Positions 1 through 7,625 of a DNA stretch of 64,000 nt are shown in pieces (positions within the stretch are counted from its first letter, which is position 1; each line of letters begins with the position of its first letter). The position numbers were made by a program, and so were the translations under genes. Source of the stretch: JAGQYH01 sp041393015. GTDB lineage: Bacteria; Bacteroidota; Bacteroidia; Chitinophagales; JADIYW01. The notes under the pieces were generated by a model. It saw nothing but the letters and a program-made list of their open reading frames with translations. It was not told the DNA's origin and did not search any database. The stretch is taken from assembly GCA_041393015.1 (NCBI GenBank), contig JAWKKV010000001.1:1-64000 (forward strand), given 5' to 3'.

Positions 1-199
1 CACTAATTACTTGATTTTGTAGCGAAAGTTTAAGATCTTCTGCATCACCTTCCATACTTGCCATTAATTCATTAGCTTGAAAATGCGCACTAATCTTTGA
101 CTTCTCAATATTTTCATGAGGCTTATTATACATCCAATAGCCATAGGAAAGACCAAGGATTGCGGTAATAATAGCAATAATTAAAATGATTTTTTTCAT
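1..199 (-). CDS. OB-fold (tRNA_anti-like) protein, partial
   Basis: The gene runs off the left edge; about 66 N-terminal residues are visible. It starts at the ATG at 199-197 with a hydrophobic segment (MKKIILIIAIITAILGLSY) that looks like a signal or membrane anchor, followed by YWMYNKPHENIEKSKISAHF. That layout, an anchor, then MYNKPH, then a helix with ANELM, is what I know from small Bacteroidota exported OB-fold proteins of the tRNA_anti-like family. The fold itself lies beyond the edge, so the assignment rests on the N-terminus only. The function of the family is unknown to me. Confidence 0.5.
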   Translation of the reverse strand, partial: MKKIILIIAIITAILGLSYGYWMYNKPHENIEKSKISAHFQANELMASMEGDAEDLKLSLQNQVIS

Positions 200-369
200 A
201 TCGTGGCTAGTCGTATAAAATTATGCAACAGACAAAGAGCTAAAAAGTTCGCTATACTTTGTATTATTTCCACAATTTATAGATATACACAATTTAGAGT
301 GCAGAGAATGAATAATTGTATGCTTACAAAATTGTAACTTGCAGCCTTATTAATTTGAAGCTTCAATCT

Positions 370-1326
370 ATGGTATACTTAGATTTTGAACAACCGATAG
401 CAGATTTACTCATTCAATTGGAGAAACTTCAAAAAGTTGGAGTGGATGGAGATATTAGTGTATCCGCATCGGTGAAACAGATCAAGCAAAAAATTAAGAG
501 TAAGCGAAAAGAGATCTACGAAGGCTTGACTCCGTGGCAAAAAGTACAAGTAGCAAGACATCCTAATAGACCTTATACTTTAGATTATATAAAAGGGATT
601 TGTTCGGAGTTTGAAGAATTTCATGGAGATAGAAATTTTGGAGATGATCATGCTATTGTTGGTGGCTTAGGTAAGATTGATGGGCAAGCGGTGATGATTA
701 TTGGTCATCAAAAAGGAAGCAATACTAAAGAAAGACAGTTTCGAAATTTTGGGATGGCTAATCCTGAAGGCTATAGAAAAGCGCTTCGATTAATGCGTTT
801 AGCAGAAAAATTTGACATTCCTATTGTTACCATGATAGATACGCCAGGTGCTTATCCTGGTATTGAAGCAGAAGAAAGAGGACAAGCCGAGGCCATTGCA
901 CGTAACTTGTTTGAAATGGTACAGCTTAAAGTGCCAGTAATCAATTACATTATTGGGGAAGGCGCCAGTGGCGGTGCATTGGGGATTGGCGTTGGAGATT
1001 TACTTTTTATGTTAGAATATACTTGGTTCAGCGTTATTTCGCCGGAAGGTTGTGCTTCTATTTTATGGCGAAGTGCCGATTTTAAAGAAGAAGCGAGTAA
1101 GCAGTTAAAACTCACTTCTCCTGATATGTTGGAGTTAGGTATTATTGATGGTGTGGTAAAAGAACCCAATGGTGGCGCCCATGCAGATGTAGAAAAAATG
1201 CAGCAAAATTTTAAAGAGCATATTTTGAAGAGCTTAGACAAGCTAAAAAAGATGGATGCTCAAAAAAGAATTAATAAACGGATAGAAAAATTAGAGGCTA
1301 TCGGTCAGTTTGAAATTACTACTTAA
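370..1326 (+). CDS. accA: Acetyl-CoA carboxylase carboxyltransferase subunit alpha
   Basis: AccA pairs with AccD to move the carboxyl group from carboxybiotin to acetyl-CoA, giving malonyl-CoA for fatty acid synthesis in the cytoplasm. The N-terminal region is helical (residues 1-60). The crotonase-like carboxyltransferase fold follows, with FRNFGMANPEGYRKALRLM, the DTPGAYPG turn and the oxyanion-hole segment GEGASGGALG at residues 196-205. The frame is open up to 316, but the ATG at 370 gives the usual family start (MVYLDFEQPI) and the usual length of about 318 residues. accD is not in this window. The stop overlaps the next gene by 17 bases, which suggests coupling. Confidence 0.95.
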   Translation: MVYLDFEQPIADLLIQLEKLQKVGVDGDISVSASVKQIKQKIKSKRKEIYEGLTPWQKVQVARHPNRPYTLDYIKGICSEFEEFHGDRNFGDDHAIVGGLGKIDGQAVMIIGHQKGSNTKERQFRNFGMANPEGYRKALRLMRLAEKFDIPIVTMIDTPGAYPGIEAEERGQAEAIARNLFEMVQLKVPVINYIIGEGASGGALGIGVGDLLFMLEYTWFSVISPEGCASILWRSADFKEEASKQLKLTSPDMLELGIIDGVVKEPNGGAHADVEKMQQNFKEHILKSLDKLKKMDAQKRINKRIEKLEAIGQFEITT

Positions 1327-1861
1327 AATTACAGACGTGATACAGAATTTTAAAACTAAGAAACTCCTAAAGCATATTGACCAATCCATTCTTGGTAGAA
1401 ACAAACCAAAAGAGGCTTGCAATATGCAACAATTGCAATCTATTGGGATAGTATTGGACGGTAGAGATCAAAATTTTGTAGATGCTGTTACGCAATATGC
1501 TGAACAGCAAGAAAAGCAAGGTATAAAAGTTACTCTCCTATCCTATCTACCTAAAGTGAATAAACAAATTAGTTTAAGTATTCCATTTTTTACGAAAGAA
1601 GATATTAATTGGTATTACAAACCAATCAAAGAATCTGTAATTAATTTTATTGAGCAACCTTTTGATCTATTGTTAAATTTTTGTCCTGATAAATTACTGC
1701 CCTTAGAGAGTATAATTGCTTTATCATCGGCAAAATTTATCATTGGAAATGGCCTAACACATCTAAATAGTTACTACGATATTCTCCTTAAATTAAATAA
1801 TAGTAACGCTCCTGATAGCTTTATAGAAAACGTGCATCATTACTTAACTTTACAAGGCTAA
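1310..1861 (+). CDS. DUF6913-like conserved protein
   Basis: A protein of about 183 residues with no catalytic motif I can name. It overlaps accA by 17 bases and ends 10 bases before dapA, so the three genes look like one operon. The pattern (basic N-terminus, then IGIVLDGRD, PFDLLLNF and AKFIIGNG) fits what I know as DUF6913, a Bacteroidota family often found next to dapA. There is no signal peptide or membrane span. The start is uncertain: TTG at 1310 and GTG at 1337 both keep the basic N-terminal helix, and the first ATG (1424) would remove it. The function is unknown. Confidence 0.65.
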   Translation: MKLLLKITDVIQNFKTKKLLKHIDQSILGRNKPKEACNMQQLQSIGIVLDGRDQNFVDAVTQYAEQQEKQGIKVTLLSYLPKVNKQISLSIPFFTKEDINWYYKPIKESVINFIEQPFDLLLNFCPDKLLPLESIIALSSAKFIIGNGLTHLNSYYDILLKLNNSNAPDSFIENVHHYLTLQG

Positions 1862-1871
1862 TAAGCCCAAT

Positions 1872-2756
1872 ATGAGTTTAGAATTTTTAAGAGGAACTGG
1901 TGTTGCCATGGTGACACCGTTTAATGAGCATGACGAGATTGATTACGCCGCACATCAACAAATTATCGATTTCGTAATTGATAATGGAATCAACTATTTA
2001 GTGGTTATTGGAACCACTGGAGAATCAGTCACTTTAGAAAAAGAAGAGAAGCAAGAGTTAATTCATAAAACAGTTGAATTTGCTAAAGGTCGAGTGCCTG
2101 TAGTTGCAGGATTTGGAGGTAACAACACCAAACATGTGGTCAATGATCTTAAAAATTTCGACCTTACAGGTATAGATGCCATTTTATCTGTTAGTCCATC
2201 GTACAATAAACCTACTCAAGAAGGTATTTATGCTCACTTTGAAGCTGTAGCCAATGCAACCGACCTTCCTATCATTTTATATAACGTACCTGGAAGAACA
2301 TCTTCCAACATGGATTATAAAACAACTTTAAAATTAGCGGCTGATTTTAAAAATATTGTAGCCATAAAAGAGGCTACTTATAATTTGGAACAAATCACCC
2401 ATTTGTCGAAAAATAAACCGGAAGGCTTTTACTTACTTTCTGGTTGTGATGACTTGATTTTACATGAAATGGAATTGGGTTTCGACGGTGTAATTTCTGT
2501 TGCCGGAAATGTTATTCCGAAGCAATTCTCCACTATGATTAATTTGTGTTTAGAGAACAAATTTATGGAAGCGGGTAAAATTCATAAAGATATATATGAC
2601 TTCATCTTCATGCTATTTGCTCAAGGTAATCCTGCTGGCGCAAAAGCCGCTTACAAACATTTAGGCTTTTGCGAAGAACATGTAAGATTGCCTTTGGTGC
2701 CTATCAATGATGAGTTGAGAGAGAAGATTGGTAAGGAATTGGAGAGAATTTCTTAA
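1872..2756 (+). CDS. dapA: 4-Hydroxy-tetrahydrodipicolinate synthase
   Basis: DapA condenses pyruvate with aspartate semialdehyde, the first committed step to diaminopimelate and lysine. It is a cytoplasmic TIM barrel of 294 residues, the normal family length. Visible hallmarks are GTTGES at residues 47-52, the general acid/base Tyr137 in LYNVPGRT, and the Schiff-base Lys166 in IVAIKEAT. It follows the DUF6913 gene by 10 bases and is probably co-transcribed with it and accA. Downstream is a repeat-rich spacer facing the convergent proline dehydrogenase gene. Confidence 0.95.
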   Translation: MSLEFLRGTGVAMVTPFNEHDEIDYAAHQQIIDFVIDNGINYLVVIGTTGESVTLEKEEKQELIHKTVEFAKGRVPVVAGFGGNNTKHVVNDLKNFDLTGIDAILSVSPSYNKPTQEGIYAHFEAVANATDLPIILYNVPGRTSSNMDYKTTLKLAADFKNIVAIKEATYNLEQITHLSKNKPEGFYLLSGCDDLILHEMELGFDGVISVAGNVIPKQFSTMINLCLENKFMEAGKIHKDIYDFIFMLFAQGNPAGAKAAYKHLGFCEEHVRLPLVPINDELREKIGKELERIS

Positions 2757-2760
2757 AAAA

Positions 2761-2930
2761 AATTGGCAGTCCGCAGTTGACAATTAGACAATACTTTCAT
2801 TATCATTAGAAATCCTCAACGTCCTCTTCCGCGTGCGCTGAAGCTTTAGCGGAGGAGCTCGAGAGACATTGAAGGAGGTTAATTAAAAATCAACTTTAGG
2901 CACTCGTAACTTTAGGCACTTTAGTCACTT
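2761..2930. repeat. Composite intergenic repeat block
   Basis: The spacer between the convergent dapA and proline dehydrogenase genes holds three repeat types. At 2762-2790 there are degenerate GGCAGT / GCAGTTGACA units. At about 2833-2848 there is a near-palindrome, CGCTGAAGCTTTAGCG. At 2893-2930 there are copies of ACTTTAGGCACT, a unit that returns near 43.3-43.5, 48.7 and 50.2 kb. No gene fits here and there is no classical terminator, so the block may serve as one. Confidence 0.6.
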
Positions 2931-2934
2931 ATTT

Positions 2935-4140
2935 TCAGAACAACATCAACCCTCTTCGTCGCATTTCTTTTCTCAACAAACTTAGCTCCCGTCCCATTTG
3001 CCCGGCAACGGAAGTATTTTCTTGTGCTCGTCTTACTAAATAAGGAATCACTTCTTTCACCGGCCCATAAGGCATATATTTGGCAACGTTATAGCCTGCT
3101 TCGGCGAGATTAAATGAAATATGATCACCCATGCCGAACAATTGAGAGAAAAACACTCTGTTGTCCTTTCTATCAAACTTGCTTTCTTCTAAAAATTTTA
3201 CAGCGGAAAGGCAACTGTCTTCATTATGGGTAGCAATACAAACAGAGATTTCATTTAAATGAGTTAAGCAATATTCTACTGCCAAATCATAATCTCTATC
3301 CGTGTTTTCTTTAGTATCTTGGATAGGACTTTCGTAGCCTTTTTCTTTAGCCCGTTTTGCTTCCTTTTCCATATAAGCCCCTCGCACCAATTTTGCAGCA
3401 TAAATATATCCTCCGGCTTTGGCTTTTTTATGGGCCAACTTCAAAAACTCCAATCTATCTTTTCTGTAGAGTTGAATGGTATTGTAAACAATAGCTGTTT
3501 TTTGATTATATTTTGCCATCATTTCATCAACCAAATCGTCTAGTGGCTTTTGAATCCATGATTCTTCCGCATCTACAAACAAGCCAACATTCTTATCGTG
3601 CGCCAATTGACAAATAGAATTGATCATACTTTTTGAATCGTCAAACGATTTTTGTTCTTCTTCAGTTAGCTCAGCCCCTTTATGCAATTTCTCTAAAATA
3701 GAAAACCGGATTAAGCCAGTAAATTTAGACACTACAATTGGGACAGAGGCTTGTTCATGCGCAAATTTGATAGCTTTTCTAATTTCTGCTTCCGTTTGCT
3801 TAAAACCTGCGCTACTCTCCTGCGCCTCCACGCCATAATCTAAAACACATTGCACACCATATTCATATAACCGATCAATTTTTTCAACTGATTTTTCCAA
3901 AGATGGGCCGCCACAAAAAAGTTTATAAACCGTTGGTTTCATGGCGATTGAAAATGGAGTCACAATACCATTCTCAACTGCCTTCATGGTAACACTTGTA
4001 CCTACTTTTACCAACCAATCGTACTTCATCAAATAAAACATATTGTATGCTTTAATGAGATCAAACTTCTTTCGATAAGCAAACGCTGTTTCAGTATTGC
4101 TGAAATCTACTTGAGGTATTGAATTTTGGTTTTGGCTCAT
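2935..4140 (-). CDS. Proline dehydrogenase (monofunctional)
   Basis: It oxidises proline to pyrroline-5-carboxylate with FAD, the first step of proline breakdown. The 401 residues form only the PRODH TIM barrel, so the second enzyme (P5C dehydrogenase) must be a separate protein elsewhere. Recognition points are VDAEESW, KLVRGAYMEKE, IATHNE, FSQLFGMGDH and the proline-binding C-terminal helix YLVRRAQENT at residues 367-376. The start ATG abuts a tandem octamer repeat. The window also holds the opposing biosynthetic genes proA and proB, but they are not linked to this one. Confidence 0.93.
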   Translation of the reverse strand: MSQNQNSIPQVDFSNTETAFAYRKKFDLIKAYNMFYLMKYDWLVKVGTSVTMKAVENGIVTPFSIAMKPTVYKLFCGGPSLEKSVEKIDRLYEYGVQCVLDYGVEAQESSAGFKQTEAEIRKAIKFAHEQASVPIVVSKFTGLIRFSILEKLHKGAELTEEEQKSFDDSKSMINSICQLAHDKNVGLFVDAEESWIQKPLDDLVDEMMAKYNQKTAIVYNTIQLYRKDRLEFLKLAHKKAKAGGYIYAAKLVRGAYMEKEAKRAKEKGYESPIQDTKENTDRDYDLAVEYCLTHLNEISVCIATHNEDSCLSAVKFLEESKFDRKDNRVFFSQLFGMGDHISFNLAEAGYNVAKYMPYGPVKEVIPYLVRRAQENTSVAGQMGRELSLLRKEMRRRGLMLF

Positions 4141-4167
4141 TGGTTGTTTGGTTGTTTGGTTGTTTGG
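4141..4167. repeat. Tandem octamer (TGGTTGTT)x3
   Basis: Three perfect copies of TGGTTGTT (4141-4164) plus a partial one lie directly upstream of the proline dehydrogenase start codon. A looser TTTG-rich run (GTGTTTGAATTTGCG and similar) follows to about 4220. Copy-number change by slippage would alter the distance between promoter and start. Confidence 0.85.
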
Positions 4168-4225
4168 GGCAAGTTAACTTTAGTATTTGTGTTTGAATTT
4201 GCGCTTGTGTTTGCGTTTGAATCTT

Positions 4226-4957
4226 TCAACTATTCCATATCTCCCAAGCCTTTTCAGCTTGTAAATGAAGCATCTCTAATCCATTTTTAATCTCCGCTCC
4301 TTTTTCTTTTCCTTTAGATAAAAATAAGGTTTCTATAGGATTATAAACCAAATCATATAGAATATGTTCATCGGTAATGCCATCATAAGGAATGTGAGGC
4401 GCATCATCAACATTTGGATACATACCCAACGGCGTGGTATTAATAATCAATTGATTTTGCTTAACCAATTCTGGAGTGAGTGCATTATAAGTGATGGTAT
4501 TTTCTTTTTCTGTTCTGGATACAAATAAAAAAGGAATATCTAGCTTCTTTAAGCCATAAGCTACTGCTTTCGATGCTCCACCAGTTCCTAGAATTAATGC
4601 TTTAAGATCGCTCTTCTCTAAAATAAATGGCATTAAGCTTTCTACAAAGCCATATACATCTGTATTGTAGCCTTTTAGTTTGCCGTTTTTAAATTGGATA
4701 GTATTCACTGCACCAATAGTTGCTGCTTCAGTTTGCACACTGTCTAGGAATGGCATAACCACTTGTTTGTATGGAATGGTTACATTTAATCCTGAAAAAT
4801 CATTGTTAGAAATTAAATCTTTAAACTCATTAATTTCTGTCAGGGGAAAATTGTCATATCTACAGCCTCCAATATGCTCGTTCTCAAACTTTTCTGTGAA
4901 ATACTTTTGAGAAAAAGAATGACTTAAAGGATAACCGATCAGGCCATATTGTTTCAT
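4226..4957 (-). CDS. aroE: Shikimate dehydrogenase
   Basis: It reduces 3-dehydroshikimate to shikimate with NADPH in the chorismate pathway. At 243 residues it is slightly shorter than the E. coli enzyme but complete. The substrate-site serines are in LSHSFSQ (Ser12, Ser14), the catalytic Lys64 is in NVTIPYK, and Asp100 is in GYNTD. The Rossmann loop GTGGASKAVAYG follows. Its ATG shares one base with the stop of the upstream DUF368 gene (TAATG), so translation is probably coupled. Confidence 0.94.
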   Translation of the reverse strand: MKQYGLIGYPLSHSFSQKYFTEKFENEHIGGCRYDNFPLTEINEFKDLISNNDFSGLNVTIPYKQVVMPFLDSVQTEAATIGAVNTIQFKNGKLKGYNTDVYGFVESLMPFILEKSDLKALILGTGGASKAVAYGLKKLDIPFLFVSRTEKENTITYNALTPELVKQNQLIINTTPLGMYPNVDDAPHIPYDGITDEHILYDLVYNPIETLFLSKGKEKGAEIKNGLEMLHLQAEKAWEIWNS

Positions 4958-5931
4958 TACAGTTCTACTTCGCTTTTACTATCTAAAATCATCACCAAGG
5001 CAAATCCAATTACTAAACTAATTATTACAGGAATAACAAAAGCTGGTTCGCTTAGTTCAGTTGAATATTGAGCAGGCAAAACATTCACTTCTTTAATAAT
5101 TTTATCTACATGCATTCCTGTTACAAAATTATGCACCACACCTTCTTCATCCATTATAACTGTAGGAATTCTCCAAGGCCATAATTTATTTAAAGCACCC
5201 AACATAAAGCCAGCTAAAACAGCTAAAGTAATAGTATGATGCTTACTCAACGCCCATGATAAAACTCTGGAAAATATTGCTAAACCAACAATCATTCCGA
5301 TACCAAATGTGGCCATAATGATAATAGAATGCATGTCTCTTTGCACCAAAACGCCATCTTTTAAGGTGTCGTGCAAAATGAATTGATACATACCCAATAT
5401 CAATAAAATAAAACTGCCGGAAATGCCCGGTAATAATAAAGCAGAGACGGCTACAGCGCCACAAAAGAATACAAAAAGTAAATTATCATTGGCTTGTGCA
5501 ATTGGCAATATGGTTATTCCATAAGCTATAGCAGCTCCAACGAGAAAAACAACGACTGTTCCAATATTCCAATTTTTGATCTGTTTACCAACATAAATGA
5601 TGGAAGCAATGATTAATCCAAAGAAAAATGCCCAAACTATTGGAGGATAATTGGTTAAAAAATAATCGACGGCTACCAATCCAAAACCTAAACCCAATAC
5701 CATTCCTCCTAAAAGAAAAACCAAGAAATTACCGTTTATTTTTTCCCAAACGGCTCCAAAACCATCCTTTCTAAAAGTTGTAATTAAAGAAGGCTGAAAT
5801 GCTTTAATGCTATTGATCAATTGTTCGTAAATGCCGGTAATAAAGGCGATAGTTCCACCAGAAACGCCGGGAATAGTTTCTGCTACGCCCATAGCAGCAC
5901 CCTTAAGGGTTAAATATACTTTATTCTTCAA
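4957..5931 (-). CDS. DUF368 family undecaprenyl-phosphate translocase
   Basis: A polytopic inner-membrane protein of 324 residues with about eight hydrophobic segments. It carries the family's duplicated re-entrant signature: IPGVSGG at residues 20-26 and LPGISGS at 167-173. DUF368 proteins were recently assigned as undecaprenyl-phosphate flippases that recycle the lipid carrier for wall and surface glycan synthesis; the role here is inferred from the family. It is directly coupled to aroE downstream and sits after the TPR gene, an arrangement I know from other Bacteroidota. Confidence 0.88.
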   Translation of the reverse strand: MKNKVYLTLKGAAMGVAETIPGVSGGTIAFITGIYEQLINSIKAFQPSLITTFRKDGFGAVWEKINGNFLVFLLGGMVLGLGFGLVAVDYFLTNYPPIVWAFFFGLIIASIIYVGKQIKNWNIGTVVVFLVGAAIAYGITILPIAQANDNLLFVFFCGAVAVSALLLPGISGSFILLILGMYQFILHDTLKDGVLVQRDMHSIIIMATFGIGMIVGLAIFSRVLSWALSKHHTITLAVLAGFMLGALNKLWPWRIPTVIMDEEGVVHNFVTGMHVDKIIKEVNVLPAQYSTELSEPAFVIPVIISLVIGFALVMILDSKSEVEL

Positions 5932-6030
5932 TGGTTAAAATTTGACGTGAAACTATGAAAATTATTGAAGGAAATTAGTAGACTAGATGCTATTTTATTT
6001 TCTAATCTTACCATTAGAGCAATGAATTGT

Positions 6031-7440
6031 TTAATCGCAAGTATTAATTAAATCAATCAATTCAACATCCTCTTGTAAAGAAGGAAAGTATTTAAAGATG
6101 ATAATATGTGCTCCAAAATCTTCTTCTAATAGTGCTTCAATATCTAGTAATGCCGTTTTCCTTTTATCCATCATTAATAAAATAGCCGCCTTAATATATT
6201 GTAAATCAATATTGGCAAAACATTCTCTAATCCCTTGTTCTATGGTATCTAACGCCTTTTCTTCTTCTTCGTTAAACAAATAAGAAAGTGCTAAGGTGAT
6301 ATATAACCTTGAATATTTACCATTTAAATTGATAGCTTTTGAACAACTGTATTTTACTTCATCGTAATCTTCTGCGTGAAGTGCTGTTTCAGATAACCTT
6401 TCTAAATACTCAATATTATCGGGATAAAGTTCTACTGCTTTTTTTAAATGTTGAATAGATTGCTCCCATTTTTCTTCGGCGATGTAAGTCATGCCTAAAT
6501 TATAAAATGCTTCGTGAGCAGATGGATTACTACGAATAGCTTTTCGGAAACAATAGCGAGAAGCCTTCAAACTTTTTAATTCAAAATGACATTTGCCTGC
6601 TAATAAATGAATATCTGATTCTGCTTTGGTTTTACCGCTATAAGTTTCAATGGCCTCTAAAGCATTTTCAAATTGACCTATCTCATGATAATATTGAGCT
6701 AAATCTCTATAAGCATAAGTAACATCTTCGTCGATAGCTAATACATATTGTAAGGCATCAATGGCCTTTTCGTATAGATCTAATGAAGCATAGGCATAAG
6801 ATAAATTGTACCAAGCCCAAAAACAATATGGATGTTCTTCAATAATTTCTTTGTACAATATAATAGCATCTTCAAATTGATCCGTCAATTCCATGCAATA
6901 ATTGATTCGGCTTAAAGCTTCCTCATTTTCCATGTCGGCCTTTAAACAGGCTTTCAAACAAGCGTATACTTCGTCGTACTTTTCCCAATCTTCATAAACA
7001 TCAGCCATATGCAGCCAAACATCACTGGTATCATCCTCTTCTGCTAAATCCATAGCTTTATCCAATTGCTCCAAAGCGGCTTTGTGTTGTGATTGGAAAG
7101 TCAGTACTTCAGACCTCAATAAATAAATACCCATTTCTGAAGGCTCAAAAATGGCTGCCTTATCTAAACATTCTAAAGCTTCATCGGTAATTTTAAGATC
7201 AAAAAGGATTTGTGCTTTTTTTAATAAAATCAACCCGGAGTAAGGGTGTTGCTCTAAAGCGGCTTCAATAGCCTTTAAAGCTTTATCGTAATGCCCAGTA
7301 TTTTCATAGTAATCAACGATCTGCTCCACTTCGTCTTGATCAACATGTGGTTGCAAGTTATTAGCTAACGCTTCCTCATATTGCTCAACCAACGATTTAA
7401 TATCGGGTTGTTCGTTCTCATAATTATCAAAAAATTCCAT
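6031..7440 (-). CDS. Tetratricopeptide repeat protein
   Basis: A soluble, acidic, all-helical protein of 469 residues. From about residue 40 to the C-terminus it is built of roughly a dozen 34-residue TPR units, recognisable by repeated patterns such as YDKALKAIEAALEQHP, YEKAIDALQYVLAID and WEQSIQHLKKAVELYP. There is no signal peptide, membrane segment or enzymatic domain, so it is probably a cytoplasmic scaffold. It lies upstream of DUF368 and aroE on the same strand with a 99-base gap. The binding partner is unknown. Confidence 0.85.
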   Translation of the reverse strand: MEFFDNYENEQPDIKSLVEQYEEALANNLQPHVDQDEVEQIVDYYENTGHYDKALKAIEAALEQHPYSGLILLKKAQILFDLKITDEALECLDKAAIFEPSEMGIYLLRSEVLTFQSQHKAALEQLDKAMDLAEEDDTSDVWLHMADVYEDWEKYDEVYACLKACLKADMENEEALSRINYCMELTDQFEDAIILYKEIIEEHPYCFWAWYNLSYAYASLDLYEKAIDALQYVLAIDEDVTYAYRDLAQYYHEIGQFENALEAIETYSGKTKAESDIHLLAGKCHFELKSLKASRYCFRKAIRSNPSAHEAFYNLGMTYIAEEKWEQSIQHLKKAVELYPDNIEYLERLSETALHAEDYDEVKYSCSKAINLNGKYSRLYITLALSYLFNEEEEKALDTIEQGIRECFANIDLQYIKAAILLMMDKRKTALLDIEALLEEDFGAHIIIFKYFPSLQEDVELIDLINTCD

Positions 7441-7543
7441 ATTAAAACGACGTGTTAGCTAATCTAATCATTTATTTACTATACTATTGCTTTATTATTC
7501 CACAGTATTAACAACTGCTTAAAGCAATTTATTTTATGCCTCA

Positions 7544-7551
7544 CAAAAGTA
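7544..7551 (-). promoter_or_regulatory. Bacteroidota -7 element upstream of the TPR gene
   Basis: On the minus strand the sequence reads TACTTTTG, a match to TAnnTTTG, about 105 bases before the TPR start. I see no clear -33 TTG, so support is moderate. Confidence 0.4.
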
Positions 7552-7625
7552 GAACTAATTAAATTCTACTATTTTAGTTTCGATTTTATATTATTAAGAA
7601 GAATCCTTTAACATATTTACTACCT

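Noticed and set aside
316..369. Longer start of accA
   Set aside because: The extra 18 residues precede the conserved family start and lack any motif.
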